Assembly: GCA_003158895.1 (NCBI GenBank)
Contig: PMLO01000271.1
Span: forward strand, 17,096-22,719
DNA from: Propionibacteriaceae bacterium
Lineage (GTDB): Bacteria; Actinomycetota; Actinomycetes; Propionibacteriales; Propionibacteriaceae
Reading direction: 5' to 3'
Length of the DNA: 5,624 bases
Part shown: piece by piece, positions 1-5,541 of the stretch
How positions within the stretch are numbered: position 1 is the first letter of the stretch
How the letters are laid out: each line of letters begins with the position of its first letter
Notes under the pieces: model-generated
What the model was told of the DNA's origin: nothing
What the model saw: only the letters and a program-made list of their open reading frames with translations
Databases searched by the model: none
Position numbers and translations under genes: made by a program

Positions 1-317
1 TCCATCATGCCGGGCATCGACTGGACGGCGCCGGAACGTACGGAGACGAGCAGCGGGCGGTTGGTGTCGCCGAGTTTGCGACCGGTGCGCTCCTCGAGGC
101 GGGCCAGGCCGGCCGAGATCTGGTCAGCGAGGCCATCGGGCCATTGGCTGTTGTTGTTCATCGCATCGACGCAAGCCGCGGTGGTGACCGTGAACGCGTC
201 GGGAACCGGGACGCCGATCTTGTTCATGTCGGCCAGTCCAGCGCCCTTGCCGCCGAGCAGCGGCTTCATCGACATGTCACCTTCGGACAGGTCGTAGACG
301 TACTTCGTGTCAGTCAT
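1..317 (-). CDS. ppdK: Pyruvate, phosphate dikinase, N-terminal part (runs off left edge)
   Basis: Read on the minus strand from the ATG at 317-315, an open frame of 105 codons plus two bases reaches the window edge with no stop, so only the N-terminus is present. PPDK interconverts pyruvate + ATP + phosphate and PEP + AMP + pyrophosphate in the cytoplasm. Visible here is the start of the ATP-grasp nucleotide-binding domain: GGKGAGLADM (residues 22-31), a PVPDAFTVTT stretch (37-46), an acidic/basic helix ending in EERTGRKLGD (75-84), then SVRSGA (92-97) and SMPGMM (100-105). The RTGRKLGD and RSGA..SMPGMM blocks fit PPDK better than PEP synthase. A GAGGAGAG ribosome-binding site lies 11 bases upstream of the start. 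The full protein is normally close to 900 residues; the phosphohistidine and pyruvate/PEP domains lie outside the window. The gene is divergent from the oxidoreductase at 540. Family identity is strong; the direction of flux cannot be told from sequence. Confidence 0.93.
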   Translation of the reverse strand, partial: MTDTKYVYDLSEGDMSMKPLLGGKGAGLADMNKIGVPVPDAFTVTTAACVDAMNNNSQWPDGLADQISAGLARLEERTGRKLGDTNRPLLVSVRSGAVQSMPGMM

Positions 318-328
318 GTGTGTACGGA

Positions 329-336
329 CTCTCCTC
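329..336 (-). promoter_or_regulatory. Ribosome-binding site of ppdK
   Basis: The minus strand reads GAGGAGAG, a good purine-rich Shine-Dalgarno match, followed by 11 bases and then the ATG at 317. It supports that start and shows that the PPDK mRNA has a leader, unlike the likely leaderless gene on the other side. Confidence 0.7.
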
Positions 337-351
337 GTCGTCAGCTCCTGA

Positions 352-382
352 GACTCCCCCACCAACTTCGGTTGAGGGAGTC
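352..382. repeat. Inverted repeat / hairpin with UUCG loop in the divergent intergenic region
   Basis: GACTCCC (352-358) is the reverse complement of GGGAGTC (376-382). Inside it, CAAC (363-366) pairs with GTTG (371-374) around a TTCG loop (367-370). The two stems are separated by four unpaired bases on the left (359-362) and one on the right (375). On the plus strand the loop is the extra-stable C(UUCG)G type. On the minus strand the same element would lie in the ppdK 5' leader, 35 bases upstream of its start codon. There is no T-run, so it is not a typical intrinsic terminator. It may be a leader structure, an operator for a dimeric regulator, or chance. Confidence 0.5.
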
Positions 383-427
383 GATCGCGCCGCCGGAGCT
401 TTGAATCGGCACGATGTGACCGGGGCC

Positions 428-433
428 AGCCTA
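428..433 (-). promoter_or_regulatory. Possible -10 element for ppdK
   Basis: The minus strand reads TAGGCT, fitting the TANNNT pattern of actinobacterial housekeeping promoters; the same hexamer precedes the gene at 5542. A start of transcription near 421 would give a leader of about 100 bases containing the inverted repeat at 352-382. No convincing -35 element is visible at the right spacing, so this is a weak candidate. Confidence 0.2.
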
Positions 434-526
434 GCCACTGAGCCCCGGGCTGTACGACCTGGGTACCCGGCTGTTTTCCATCCCGTCGCTCATCGTCGGA
501 CAGAAGTCGGCCCCACGGCGGCGCTG

Positions 527-532
527 TAGCCT
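527..532 (+). promoter_or_regulatory. Likely -10 element giving a leaderless oxidoreductase mRNA
   Basis: TAGCCT fits TANNNT and is followed by seven bases and then the ATG at 540. That spacing would put the transcription start on or next to the start codon. No Shine-Dalgarno sequence is visible between 515 and 539, which also fits a leaderless mRNA. The -35 region is not recognisable. Confidence 0.45.
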
Positions 533-539
533 GCCGATC

Positions 540-1586
540 ATGATGACTGTGCTGCCCGCGTCGCGCATCCCCGACCCGTACGACGCGCCTCCGCTGCGCT
601 GGGGCATCCTCGCGCCGGGTGGGATCGCGTCGAGCATGGCTCGAGCTCTGCAGCGGTCGTCGCAGCGGATCCTTGCGGTCGGCTCGCGGACGCAGGCGCA
701 CGCTGACGAGTTCGCGGCACGGTTCGGTGTCGAGCGGGCGTACGGGTCGTACGAGCAGCTGGTCTCCGACCCGGACGTCGATGCCGTGTACGTCGCCTCT
801 CCCCACTCGGCGCACCGCGAGCAGGCGCTGCTGGCCATCGCCGCCGGCAAGCACGTGCTCGTCGAGAAGGCGTTCACGCGCAACGCCGCCGAGGCCCGGG
901 AGGTGGTGGCAGCCGCCCGCGCCGCCAAGGTGGCCTGCGTCGAAGCCATGTGGCCGAGGTTCGGGCCACGGTTCGACATCGTGCGACAGGTCCTGGACTC
1001 GGGAGCGCTTGGCGAGATCATCGCGGTCGACGCCACTCACAACCGGCAGATCACGGCAGAACAGGCACCCCGGCTCCACGACCCGGAGCGTGCCGGCGGC
1101 GCCATGCTCGACCTCGGCGTCTACCCGGTCTCGTTCGTCTCGTTCGCGCTCGGTACGCCGAGCCGGGTCCTCGCCGTCGGAAACCTCACGCCGACGGGCG
1201 TCGACCGTACGGTGGCGGCCGTCGAGACCGGGTTCGCCGGCCAGCCCGGCGCTGTCGCGACGATCACCACCACGCTGGCCGCACCGTCCGCCGTCACCGC
1301 GTCGATCGCCGGCACCGAGGGACGTATCGAGCTCGGCTCCTCGATGTGGTTCTACGGGCCCGGGACCGTACGGCTCGTACGTCCGGATGGCACCGCTGTG
1401 GAGGCGCCTGAGGAGGGCCCGTCCAACCACGACGCGCTCGTGTACGAGGCATGCCACCTGGCGCAGCTCGTGGCCGACGGCGCCACGGAGTCCCCATACA
1501 TGCCGCTGGACGAGACGGTCTCGATCATGGAGACCATGGACGAGATCCGGCGCCAGGTCGGCGTCTCGTTCCCGGGCGAGCGATGA
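540..1586 (+). CDS. Gfo/Idh/MocA-family NAD(P)-dependent oxidoreductase
   Basis: This 348-residue protein has the size and layout of the family: an N-terminal Rossmann fold, then an alpha/beta substrate domain. The dinucleotide-binding turn is WGILAPGGIA (residues 21-30), a variant of the usual GxGxIA. ASPHSAH (86-92) and the EK pair at 109-110 (followed by AFTRNAAEA) are the family's cofactor/active-site strand. VEAMWPRFGPRF (134-145) and GGAMLDLGVYPVS (186-198) resemble the branch containing trans-1,2-dihydrobenzene-1,2-diol dehydrogenase and sugar dehydrogenases. The substrate cannot be named. There is no signal peptide, so it is probably cytoplasmic. The start is chosen at the first of two adjacent ATGs (540, 543) because a TAGCCT box lies seven bases upstream. 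The stop TGA overlaps the next start in an ATGA, so the two genes are probably co-transcribed and translationally coupled. Family call is firm; specific function is open. Confidence 0.9.
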   Translation: MMTVLPASRIPDPYDAPPLRWGILAPGGIASSMARALQRSSQRILAVGSRTQAHADEFAARFGVERAYGSYEQLVSDPDVDAVYVASPHSAHREQALLAIAAGKHVLVEKAFTRNAAEAREVVAAARAAKVACVEAMWPRFGPRFDIVRQVLDSGALGEIIAVDATHNRQITAEQAPRLHDPERAGGAMLDLGVYPVSFVSFALGTPSRVLAVGNLTPTGVDRTVAAVETGFAGQPGAVATITTTLAAPSAVTASIAGTEGRIELGSSMWFYGPGTVRLVRPDGTAVEAPEEGPSNHDALVYEACHLAQLVADGATESPYMPLDETVSIMETMDEIRRQVGVSFPGER

Positions 1587-2587
1587 CCGGGCCCGATCCT
1601 GTCGCCCGGATCATCCTCGACGAGGCCGGCGACCTGGGCGACGTTGTACTCGTCGTCGACGACGCGGACGGCACGCTGGCGACCGCCGCCCTGGAGCGCG
1701 GCTCCCGCGTGCTCGCCGCGTGCGACGACATCCGCGACGAGGAGCAGCTGCCGACGGGCGTCACGGTGGTCGACCTCTATGGCGAGCCCGACCTCGCCGA
1801 CGTGACCACCGTCCTGTGGCGGCTTCCCAAGGCCGTCGCCGCGGTGGCGGATGTCGCCGAGGTGCTGGCGCTCCGCTGCCCACCGGACATGCGCCTGTAC
1901 GGGGGCGGGCGCGACAAACATCTCGTACCCGCGATGAACGATGCGCTCCGGGCGTCGTTCGGCGACGTGAGCGCCTCGCGAGGGCAACAGAAGTCGCGGG
2001 TGCTGCGCGCGTCGCTACCGCAGGCGACGTGGAGGACGTGGCCACACCGGGCGGCCAACACTGAGCTCGGGCTCGACGTGGTGGCCCACGGGAACGTCTT
2101 CGGCGGTACGGACCTCGATCGCGGTACGAGGCTGCTGCTGCGCGCCCTGCGTCAGGACCAGCCCGTCTCGGGCAGGGCCTTGGACCTGGGGTGCGGCAGC
2201 GGGATCGTGGCGGCCGTACTGGCGGGGCTCGGCTGGGACGTCCTCGCGTCGGACACGTCGTCGGCGGCGGTCGCCAGCACCACGCTGACCGCGGAGGCGA
2301 ACGGGTTCTCGATCGACGCGCGGCGTGCGAACGGCATCCCGGACGATCTGTACGAGCTGGACCTCGTCGCCTGCAACCCGCCCTTCCACCGCGGCGCCGC
2401 CAAGGATTCCTCAGCCGCGTTCGCGATGGTCTCCCACGCCGGCAAGGCGCTGCGCCCGGAAGGCGAGCTGTGGCTCGTCTTCAACAGCCACCTGCCGTAC
2501 CTTCCGGTCGCCCGGGAACAGGTCGGCCCGACGCGTGTCGTGCTGCGAGACCAGTCGTACATCGTGACCTGCTCGACGAAACGTTGA
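1583..2587 (+). CDS. RsmC/RlmG-type rRNA (guanine-N2) methyltransferase
   Basis: From the ATG at 1583, which overlaps the previous stop, this encodes 334 residues, close to RsmC (about 340). The family transfers a methyl group from S-adenosylmethionine to N2 of a guanine in 16S (RsmC) or 23S (RlmG) rRNA. It has two Rossmann-like halves. The N-terminal half (about 10-150) is degenerate, with LPKAVAAV (81-88), YGGGRDKH (106-113) and QQKSRVLRA (135-143), as in the substrate-binding half of this family. The C-terminal half is catalytic: HGNVFGGTDLDRGTRLLL (169-186), SAM motif I DLGCGSG (201-207), acidic motif near SDT (223-225), and NPPFHRG (265-271), the motif IV that positions the target base nitrogen. 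NSHLPY (301-306) follows. The same frame is open upstream to 1451, but that part lies inside the oxidoreductase gene. Whether the target is 16S or 23S rRNA cannot be decided. Why it is coupled to a dehydrogenase is unknown. Confidence 0.88.
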   Translation: MTGPDPVARIILDEAGDLGDVVLVVDDADGTLATAALERGSRVLAACDDIRDEEQLPTGVTVVDLYGEPDLADVTTVLWRLPKAVAAVADVAEVLALRCPPDMRLYGGGRDKHLVPAMNDALRASFGDVSASRGQQKSRVLRASLPQATWRTWPHRAANTELGLDVVAHGNVFGGTDLDRGTRLLLRALRQDQPVSGRALDLGCGSGIVAAVLAGLGWDVLASDTSSAAVASTTLTAEANGFSIDARRANGIPDDLYELDLVACNPPFHRGAAKDSSAAFAMVSHAGKALRPEGELWLVFNSHLPYLPVAREQVGPTRVVLRDQSYIVTCSTKR

Positions 2588-2729
2588 GCAGCAAGGTCGA
2601 AAATGCTGTGACAGGCAATGGATCCACACCCGGGTAGGTACCGGAAACGTGCCATCGGTAGTGTGATGTGCCGTAAGCCGGCTGCGCCGGGCAGACAGGC
2701 GCCGAGTGCGCCCCGGGCGAAAGGGACCC
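2588..2729 (+). promoter_or_regulatory. Leader and probable promoter region of the CoA-transferase gene
   Basis: These 142 bases are less GC-rich than the flanking genes, especially 2590-2665, as expected for a promoter. A TAGTGT box (2659-2664) fits TANNNT and would give a leader of about 60 bases; no good -35 was found at its spacing. A GTGACA (2608-2613), five of six bases of TTGACA, has no -10 box at a proper distance. A short perfect stem, CCGGC/GCCGG around TGC (2678-2690), would lie in the leader. No T-rich terminator for the upstream gene pair is visible. Confidence 0.35.
2719..2726 (+). promoter_or_regulatory. Ribosome-binding site deciding the CoA-transferase start
   Basis: GAAAGGGA ends three bases before the ATG at 2730. 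It favours that ATG over the in-frame GTG at 2706, which lies upstream of the site and would add eight residues not expected in the family. The spacing is short but usable. Confidence 0.55.
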
Positions 2730-4238
2730 ATGTCTCGCATCTTCAACGAAGCCTTCAAGAGCAAGGTCATGTCGGCGGAGGACGCCGCGGCTCTGATCAA
2801 CAACGGCGACAACGTCGGCTTCTCGGGCTTCACCGGCGCCGGCTACCCGAAGGCCGTTCCCGGTGCGCTCGCCACCCGCATCAAGGCCGCCCACGCGCGC
2901 GGCGACGAGTTCCGCATCGGTGTGTACACAGGCGCCTCGACCGCCCCGGAGCTCGACGGCGCGCTCGCGGAGACCGACGGCGTCGCGTTCCGCTCGCCCT
3001 ACCAGTCCGACCCGATCATGCGGAAGAAGATCAACTCAGGCGTGACCGAGTACTCGGACATCCACCTGTCGCACTCGGCGATCCTCATGCGCCAGGGCTT
3101 CCTCGGTCACCTCGACGTCGCGGTGATCGAGGTCACGGCGATCAAGGGGGACGGCACCGCGATCCCGTCCTCGTCGGTGGGCAACAACAACGTCTACCTC
3201 GAGAAGGCCGAGAAGATCATCCTCGAGGTGAACTCGTGGCAGTCGCTCGAGCTCGAGGGCATGCACGACATCTACTACGGCACGCGGCTCCCACCGGACC
3301 GGATGCCGATCCCGCTGACCAAGCCGGCGGATCGCATCGGACAGACCACGCTCCAGATCGACTTCGACCGGGTCGTGGCGGTCGTCGAGTGCGACGCGTC
3401 CGACCGCAACACACCCTTCAAGCCGCTCGACGACGACTCGCGTGCGATCGCGGGCCACTTCATCGACTTCCTCGGCGCAGAGGTCGCCGCGGGACGCATG
3501 CCGAAGAACCTTCTCCCGCTGCAGTCGGGTGTCGGCAACATCGCCAACGCCGTGCTCGCGGGCCTGCTCGAGTCCCCGTTCGAGAACATGTACGCGTTCA
3601 CGGAGGTCATCCAGGACGGCATGGTCGACCTCATCGACGCCGGCAAGATCGTCACGGCATCGGCGACCGCCTTCTCGCTGTCGCCCGAGGCCGCACACAA
3701 GATGAACAACGAGGCCGCCAGCTACCGCAAGTCGATCATCCTGCGGCAGCAGGAGATGTCGAACCATCCGGAAGCCATCCGCAGGCTCGGCGTCGTGGGC
3801 TGCAACGGGCTCATCGAGGCCGACATCTACGGCAACGTGAACTCGACCCACATCATGGGCTCGAAGATGCAGAACGGCATCGGCGGGTCGGGGGACTTCA
3901 CGCGCAACGCGTACATCTCCTGCTTCGTCACGCCGTCGACCGCCAAGAACGGGGACATCTCCTGCTTCGTGCCGATGGTCAGCCACCACGACCACACCGA
4001 GCACGACGTCCAGGTGCTCATCACCGAGCGTGGGCTGGCCGACCTGCGCGGCTTGTCGCCGAAGCAGCGCGCCAAGGTCATCATCGAGAAGTGCGCCCAC
4101 CCGGACTACCAGCCGATGCTCACCGACTACTACGACCGGGCCCTGAAGACCGCCAACGGGCTTCAGACCCCGCACGATCTTCGCGAGGCCCTCAGCTGGC
4201 ACGTACGGTTCCTCGAGACGGGCTCCATGAAGGTGTGA
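2730..4238 (+). CDS. Acetyl-CoA hydrolase/transferase family protein; probable succinyl-CoA:acetate CoA-transferase
   Basis: The protein has 502 residues, the usual length for class I CoA-transferases of the AarC / Ach1 / Corynebacterium Cat (ActA) group. These move CoA between succinyl-CoA or propionyl-CoA and acetate or succinate through a glutamyl-CoA intermediate, in the cytoplasm. Family marks seen: GFSGFTGAGYPKAVP near the N-terminus, VYTGAS, SDPIMRKKINSG, SDIHLSHS, SSSVGNNN, NSWQSLELEGMHDIYY, then QSGVGNIANAVLAGLLESPF. TEVIQDGMVDLIDAG carries the probable catalytic Glu at residue 292, and GIGGSGDF (383-390) is the glycine loop at the active site. ISNHPE, DIYGNVNSTH, VSHHDHTEHD and LADLRGLSP complete the set. 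Nothing essential appears missing. From memory the wording is closest to the Corynebacterium enzyme used in acetate/propionate metabolism. It stands alone, without phosphotransacetylase or acetate kinase beside it. Pure acetyl-CoA hydrolase activity is the main alternative. It uses the word GTAC less than its neighbours. Confidence 0.93.
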   Translation: MSRIFNEAFKSKVMSAEDAAALINNGDNVGFSGFTGAGYPKAVPGALATRIKAAHARGDEFRIGVYTGASTAPELDGALAETDGVAFRSPYQSDPIMRKKINSGVTEYSDIHLSHSAILMRQGFLGHLDVAVIEVTAIKGDGTAIPSSSVGNNNVYLEKAEKIILEVNSWQSLELEGMHDIYYGTRLPPDRMPIPLTKPADRIGQTTLQIDFDRVVAVVECDASDRNTPFKPLDDDSRAIAGHFIDFLGAEVAAGRMPKNLLPLQSGVGNIANAVLAGLLESPFENMYAFTEVIQDGMVDLIDAGKIVTASATAFSLSPEAAHKMNNEAASYRKSIILRQQEMSNHPEAIRRLGVVGCNGLIEADIYGNVNSTHIMGSKMQNGIGGSGDFTRNAYISCFVTPSTAKNGDISCFVPMVSHHDHTEHDVQVLITERGLADLRGLSPKQRAKVIIEKCAHPDYQPMLTDYYDRALKTANGLQTPHDLREALSWHVRFLETGSMKV

Positions 4239-4270
4239 CTGCGGGCAACGCTCGTTCACACCGCGGCCTT

Positions 4271-4277
4271 GTACCCT
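4271..4277 (+). promoter_or_regulatory. Candidate -10 element for the membrane protein / PemK-like gene pair
   Basis: TACCCT (4272-4277) fits TANNNT and lies 22 bases before the ATG at 4300, leaving room for a short leader with the AGGAG ribosome-binding site. No -35 is recognisable, and the 61-base gap after the CoA-transferase shows no terminator, so read-through from upstream is also possible. Confidence 0.35.
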
Positions 4278-4290
4278 GGTCGGCGTCGAC

Positions 4291-4295
4291 AGGAG
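4291..4295 (+). promoter_or_regulatory. Ribosome-binding site of the membrane protein gene
   Basis: AGGAG lies four bases before the ATG at 4300, a clear Shine-Dalgarno site with slightly short spacing. It supports this start. Confidence 0.6.
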
Positions 4296-4299
4296 CACG

Positions 4300-4926
4300 A
4301 TGACTGACCAGGCGCGGGCAGGCGAGGATCACCTCGGCGATCCCGGCGCGCACCAGGCCATCGACGTGCTGGCGCCGTACCGTCCAGCTGTCGGTGCGTA
4401 CCCGGTGAGCTCGCGGACCGGCGAGCCTCAGCGGCCCGTCATGCTCGGTATCGCGTGCGGCCTGCTTGTCGCGGGCGCGGTGGTCTCGTCGGTCGGCCTC
4501 GTCACCGTGCTCTGGGACGCGGCGACCGTAACCGGCTACCACACGGCGGCACGCATTCTCGAGTGGACCAAGCCGAACCCGGTCTCGTTCCTCACGATCG
4601 TCATGGTCCTCACGATCGGCGCGATCGGAGCGCTGGTCGCGACCGCCGCCACGGCCATCGCGTACAACGCCTGGAACGGCCGCCGCTGGGCCCGCCTCGG
4701 CGGCATTGTTGCGCTCGCGATCTCGGCGCTCACGATCCTGCTGAACCCCCTGGCCATGATTGCCATGGCCCCGATCGCCATCGGCGCCGCTCTGCTCTGG
4801 GTGCCGGTGGTCGGTCGCTACCTCGCCGCCTGGGGCACGATCCGTACCGCCCCCGCCGTGCGTCGCGGCTGGGCCGAGAACGTCAGGTACGGGATCCTGC
4901 CGCGCTACCGGCGTGAGGCGTCGTGA
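4300..4926 (+). CDS. Four-helix membrane protein of unknown function
   Basis: I do not recognise a family for this 208-residue protein. The first 45 residues are polar and hydrophilic, with prolines and no signal peptide, so the N-terminus is probably cytoplasmic. Hydrophobic segments lie at about 47-72, 96-122, 132-149 and 150-174, the last two separated only by an Asn-Pro turn (149-150). Between the second and third helices is a short basic loop, WNGRRWARLGG (125-135). The C-terminal tail (175-208) is rich in arginine and would be cytoplasmic by the positive-inside rule. The layout resembles small uncharacterised actinobacterial membrane proteins whose NGRRWAR-like loop joins two helices; no transport or enzymatic motif is visible. 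Its stop overlaps the GTG start of the PemK-like gene (GTGA, 4923-4926), so the two are very probably co-translated. A direct functional link is an inference from this arrangement. Confidence 0.8.
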   Translation: MTDQARAGEDHLGDPGAHQAIDVLAPYRPAVGAYPVSSRTGEPQRPVMLGIACGLLVAGAVVSSVGLVTVLWDAATVTGYHTAARILEWTKPNPVSFLTIVMVLTIGAIGALVATAATAIAYNAWNGRRWARLGGIVALAISALTILLNPLAMIAMAPIAIGAALLWVPVVGRYLAAWGTIRTAPAVRRGWAENVRYGILPRYRREAS

Positions 4927-5471
4927 CCTCTCTCGCCGATCAGTTGCTGGGCTCCCTGAACCGGATCGCCAAGGACGTGCTCCGTACCGCGGCGCGTCAG
5001 GCCACCGGCACCGTACGGAAGGCGGCCGGCGGCAGCCGTCCCTCGTCCGAGGACCGGCACGCGCCGAAGCTGTCGATCCGCTACCCGGGCGACTTCAAGG
5101 GGCGACCGCAGATCACGTACGCGCCGCACACCGGCAAGACACCCGACCCGGGCGAGGTCGTGACCGCGTGGGTGCCGGACGAGGCCGACCACAAGCAGGG
5201 CAAGGACCGTCCGGTGCTGCTCATCGGGCGCGATGGTGACTGGCTGCTCGGAGTGGCGCTCTCGGTCGTTGACCGAGAAGCCGATGCCGAGCAGATCGGT
5301 CACTGGGTCGCCATCGGCACGGGCGCCTGGGATACGAGGCGCCGCCAGTCTCAGGCCAGGGTCGACCGGATCGTACGGATCCACCCCGACGACGTACGGG
5401 GCCGAGCCGAGAAGCTCGACAAGAACCGCTTCGACAAGGTCGCCGCGGGCATCCGCTCACACCGCGCGTGA
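4923..5471 (+). CDS. PemK/MazF-like protein, no visible antitoxin partner
   Basis: This 182-residue protein starts at a GTG sharing bases with the previous stop. PemK/MazF toxins are mRNA-cleaving endoribonucleases with a small beta-barrel. Here residues 1-50 are an extra, basic, partly helical N-terminal region, and YPGDFKGRPQITYAPHTGK (54-72) precedes the barrel. The barrel begins at DPGEVVTAWVPDE (75-87), matching the GDIV..D.NP opening of the family, and continues as QGKDRPVLLIGRDG (92-105), the conserved QG..RPV segment with Arg96. LLGVALSVVD (108-117) falls where MazF has its LTS block; the usual Thr is Ser114 here. HWVAIGTGAWD (127-137) and ARVDRIVRI (145-153) finish the fold. MazF is usually 110-120 residues, so this is a longer actinobacterial variant. 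No antitoxin ORF lies beside it; the upstream partner is a membrane protein. Whether it is an active RNase or a repurposed fold is open. Confidence 0.72.
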   Translation: MTSLADQLLGSLNRIAKDVLRTAARQATGTVRKAAGGSRPSSEDRHAPKLSIRYPGDFKGRPQITYAPHTGKTPDPGEVVTAWVPDEADHKQGKDRPVLLIGRDGDWLLGVALSVVDREADAEQIGHWVAIGTGAWDTRRRQSQARVDRIVRIHPDDVRGRAEKLDKNRFDKVAAGIRSHRA

Positions 5472-5541
5472 CCGTCAACCAGACCATAAGTCGGTCGTAG
5501 TTGCGTGTAAACCACCCGCCCACGATAGGCTCGTAATCGCT
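5472..5541 (+). promoter_or_regulatory. Intergenic promoter for the right-edge gene
   Basis: TAGGCT (5526-5531) fits TANNNT and lies ten bases before the ATG at 5542, so the transcription start should fall within a few bases of the start codon. TTGCGT (5501-5506) is a possible -35 with a 19-base spacer. ACGA/TCGT arms (5522-5525 and 5531-5534) flank the -10 box. No Shine-Dalgarno sequence precedes the ATG, which again fits a leaderless mRNA. A weak dyad, GACCG (5470-5474) with CGGTC (5492-5496), is too loose to call a terminator. Confidence 0.45.

Noticed and set aside
7..404. Short plus-strand open frames at the left edge
   Set aside because: They lie antisense to the clear PPDK N-terminus on the minus strand and show no family resemblance.
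619..2064. Long plus-strand open frame of 481 codons
   Set aside because: It overlaps the oxidoreductase and methyltransferase genes in another frame; its translation is almost only Arg, Ser, Pro and Thr, typical of a shadow frame in high-GC DNA.
2607..2628. Possible CRP/GlxR-type operator, TGTG and CACA arms upstream of the CoA-transferase
   Set aside because: The arms are much further apart than in the TGTGA-N6-TCACA consensus, and the second arm lacks the TCACA form.
3036..4298. Minus-strand open frame of 420 codons antisense to the CoA-transferase
   Set aside because: The composition (Val, Arg, Asp, His rich) mirrors the antisense of GAC/CTC/GTC-rich codons, with no domain and no ribosome-binding site.
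4239..4299. Terminator or small gene between the CoA-transferase and the membrane protein
   Set aside because: No stable hairpin with a T-tract and no open frame with a ribosome-binding site; only a candidate -10 box and the next gene's ribosome-binding site are visible.
2618..4303. Plus-strand open frame of 561 codons, longer than the real gene it covers
   Set aside because: It is an Arg/His/Gly-rich shadow of the CoA-transferase with no recognisable motif, while the other frame matches the CoA-transferase family throughout.
5470..5496. Possible terminator after the PemK-like gene
   Set aside because: Only a five-base stem with a 17-base loop and no T-run; not above chance.
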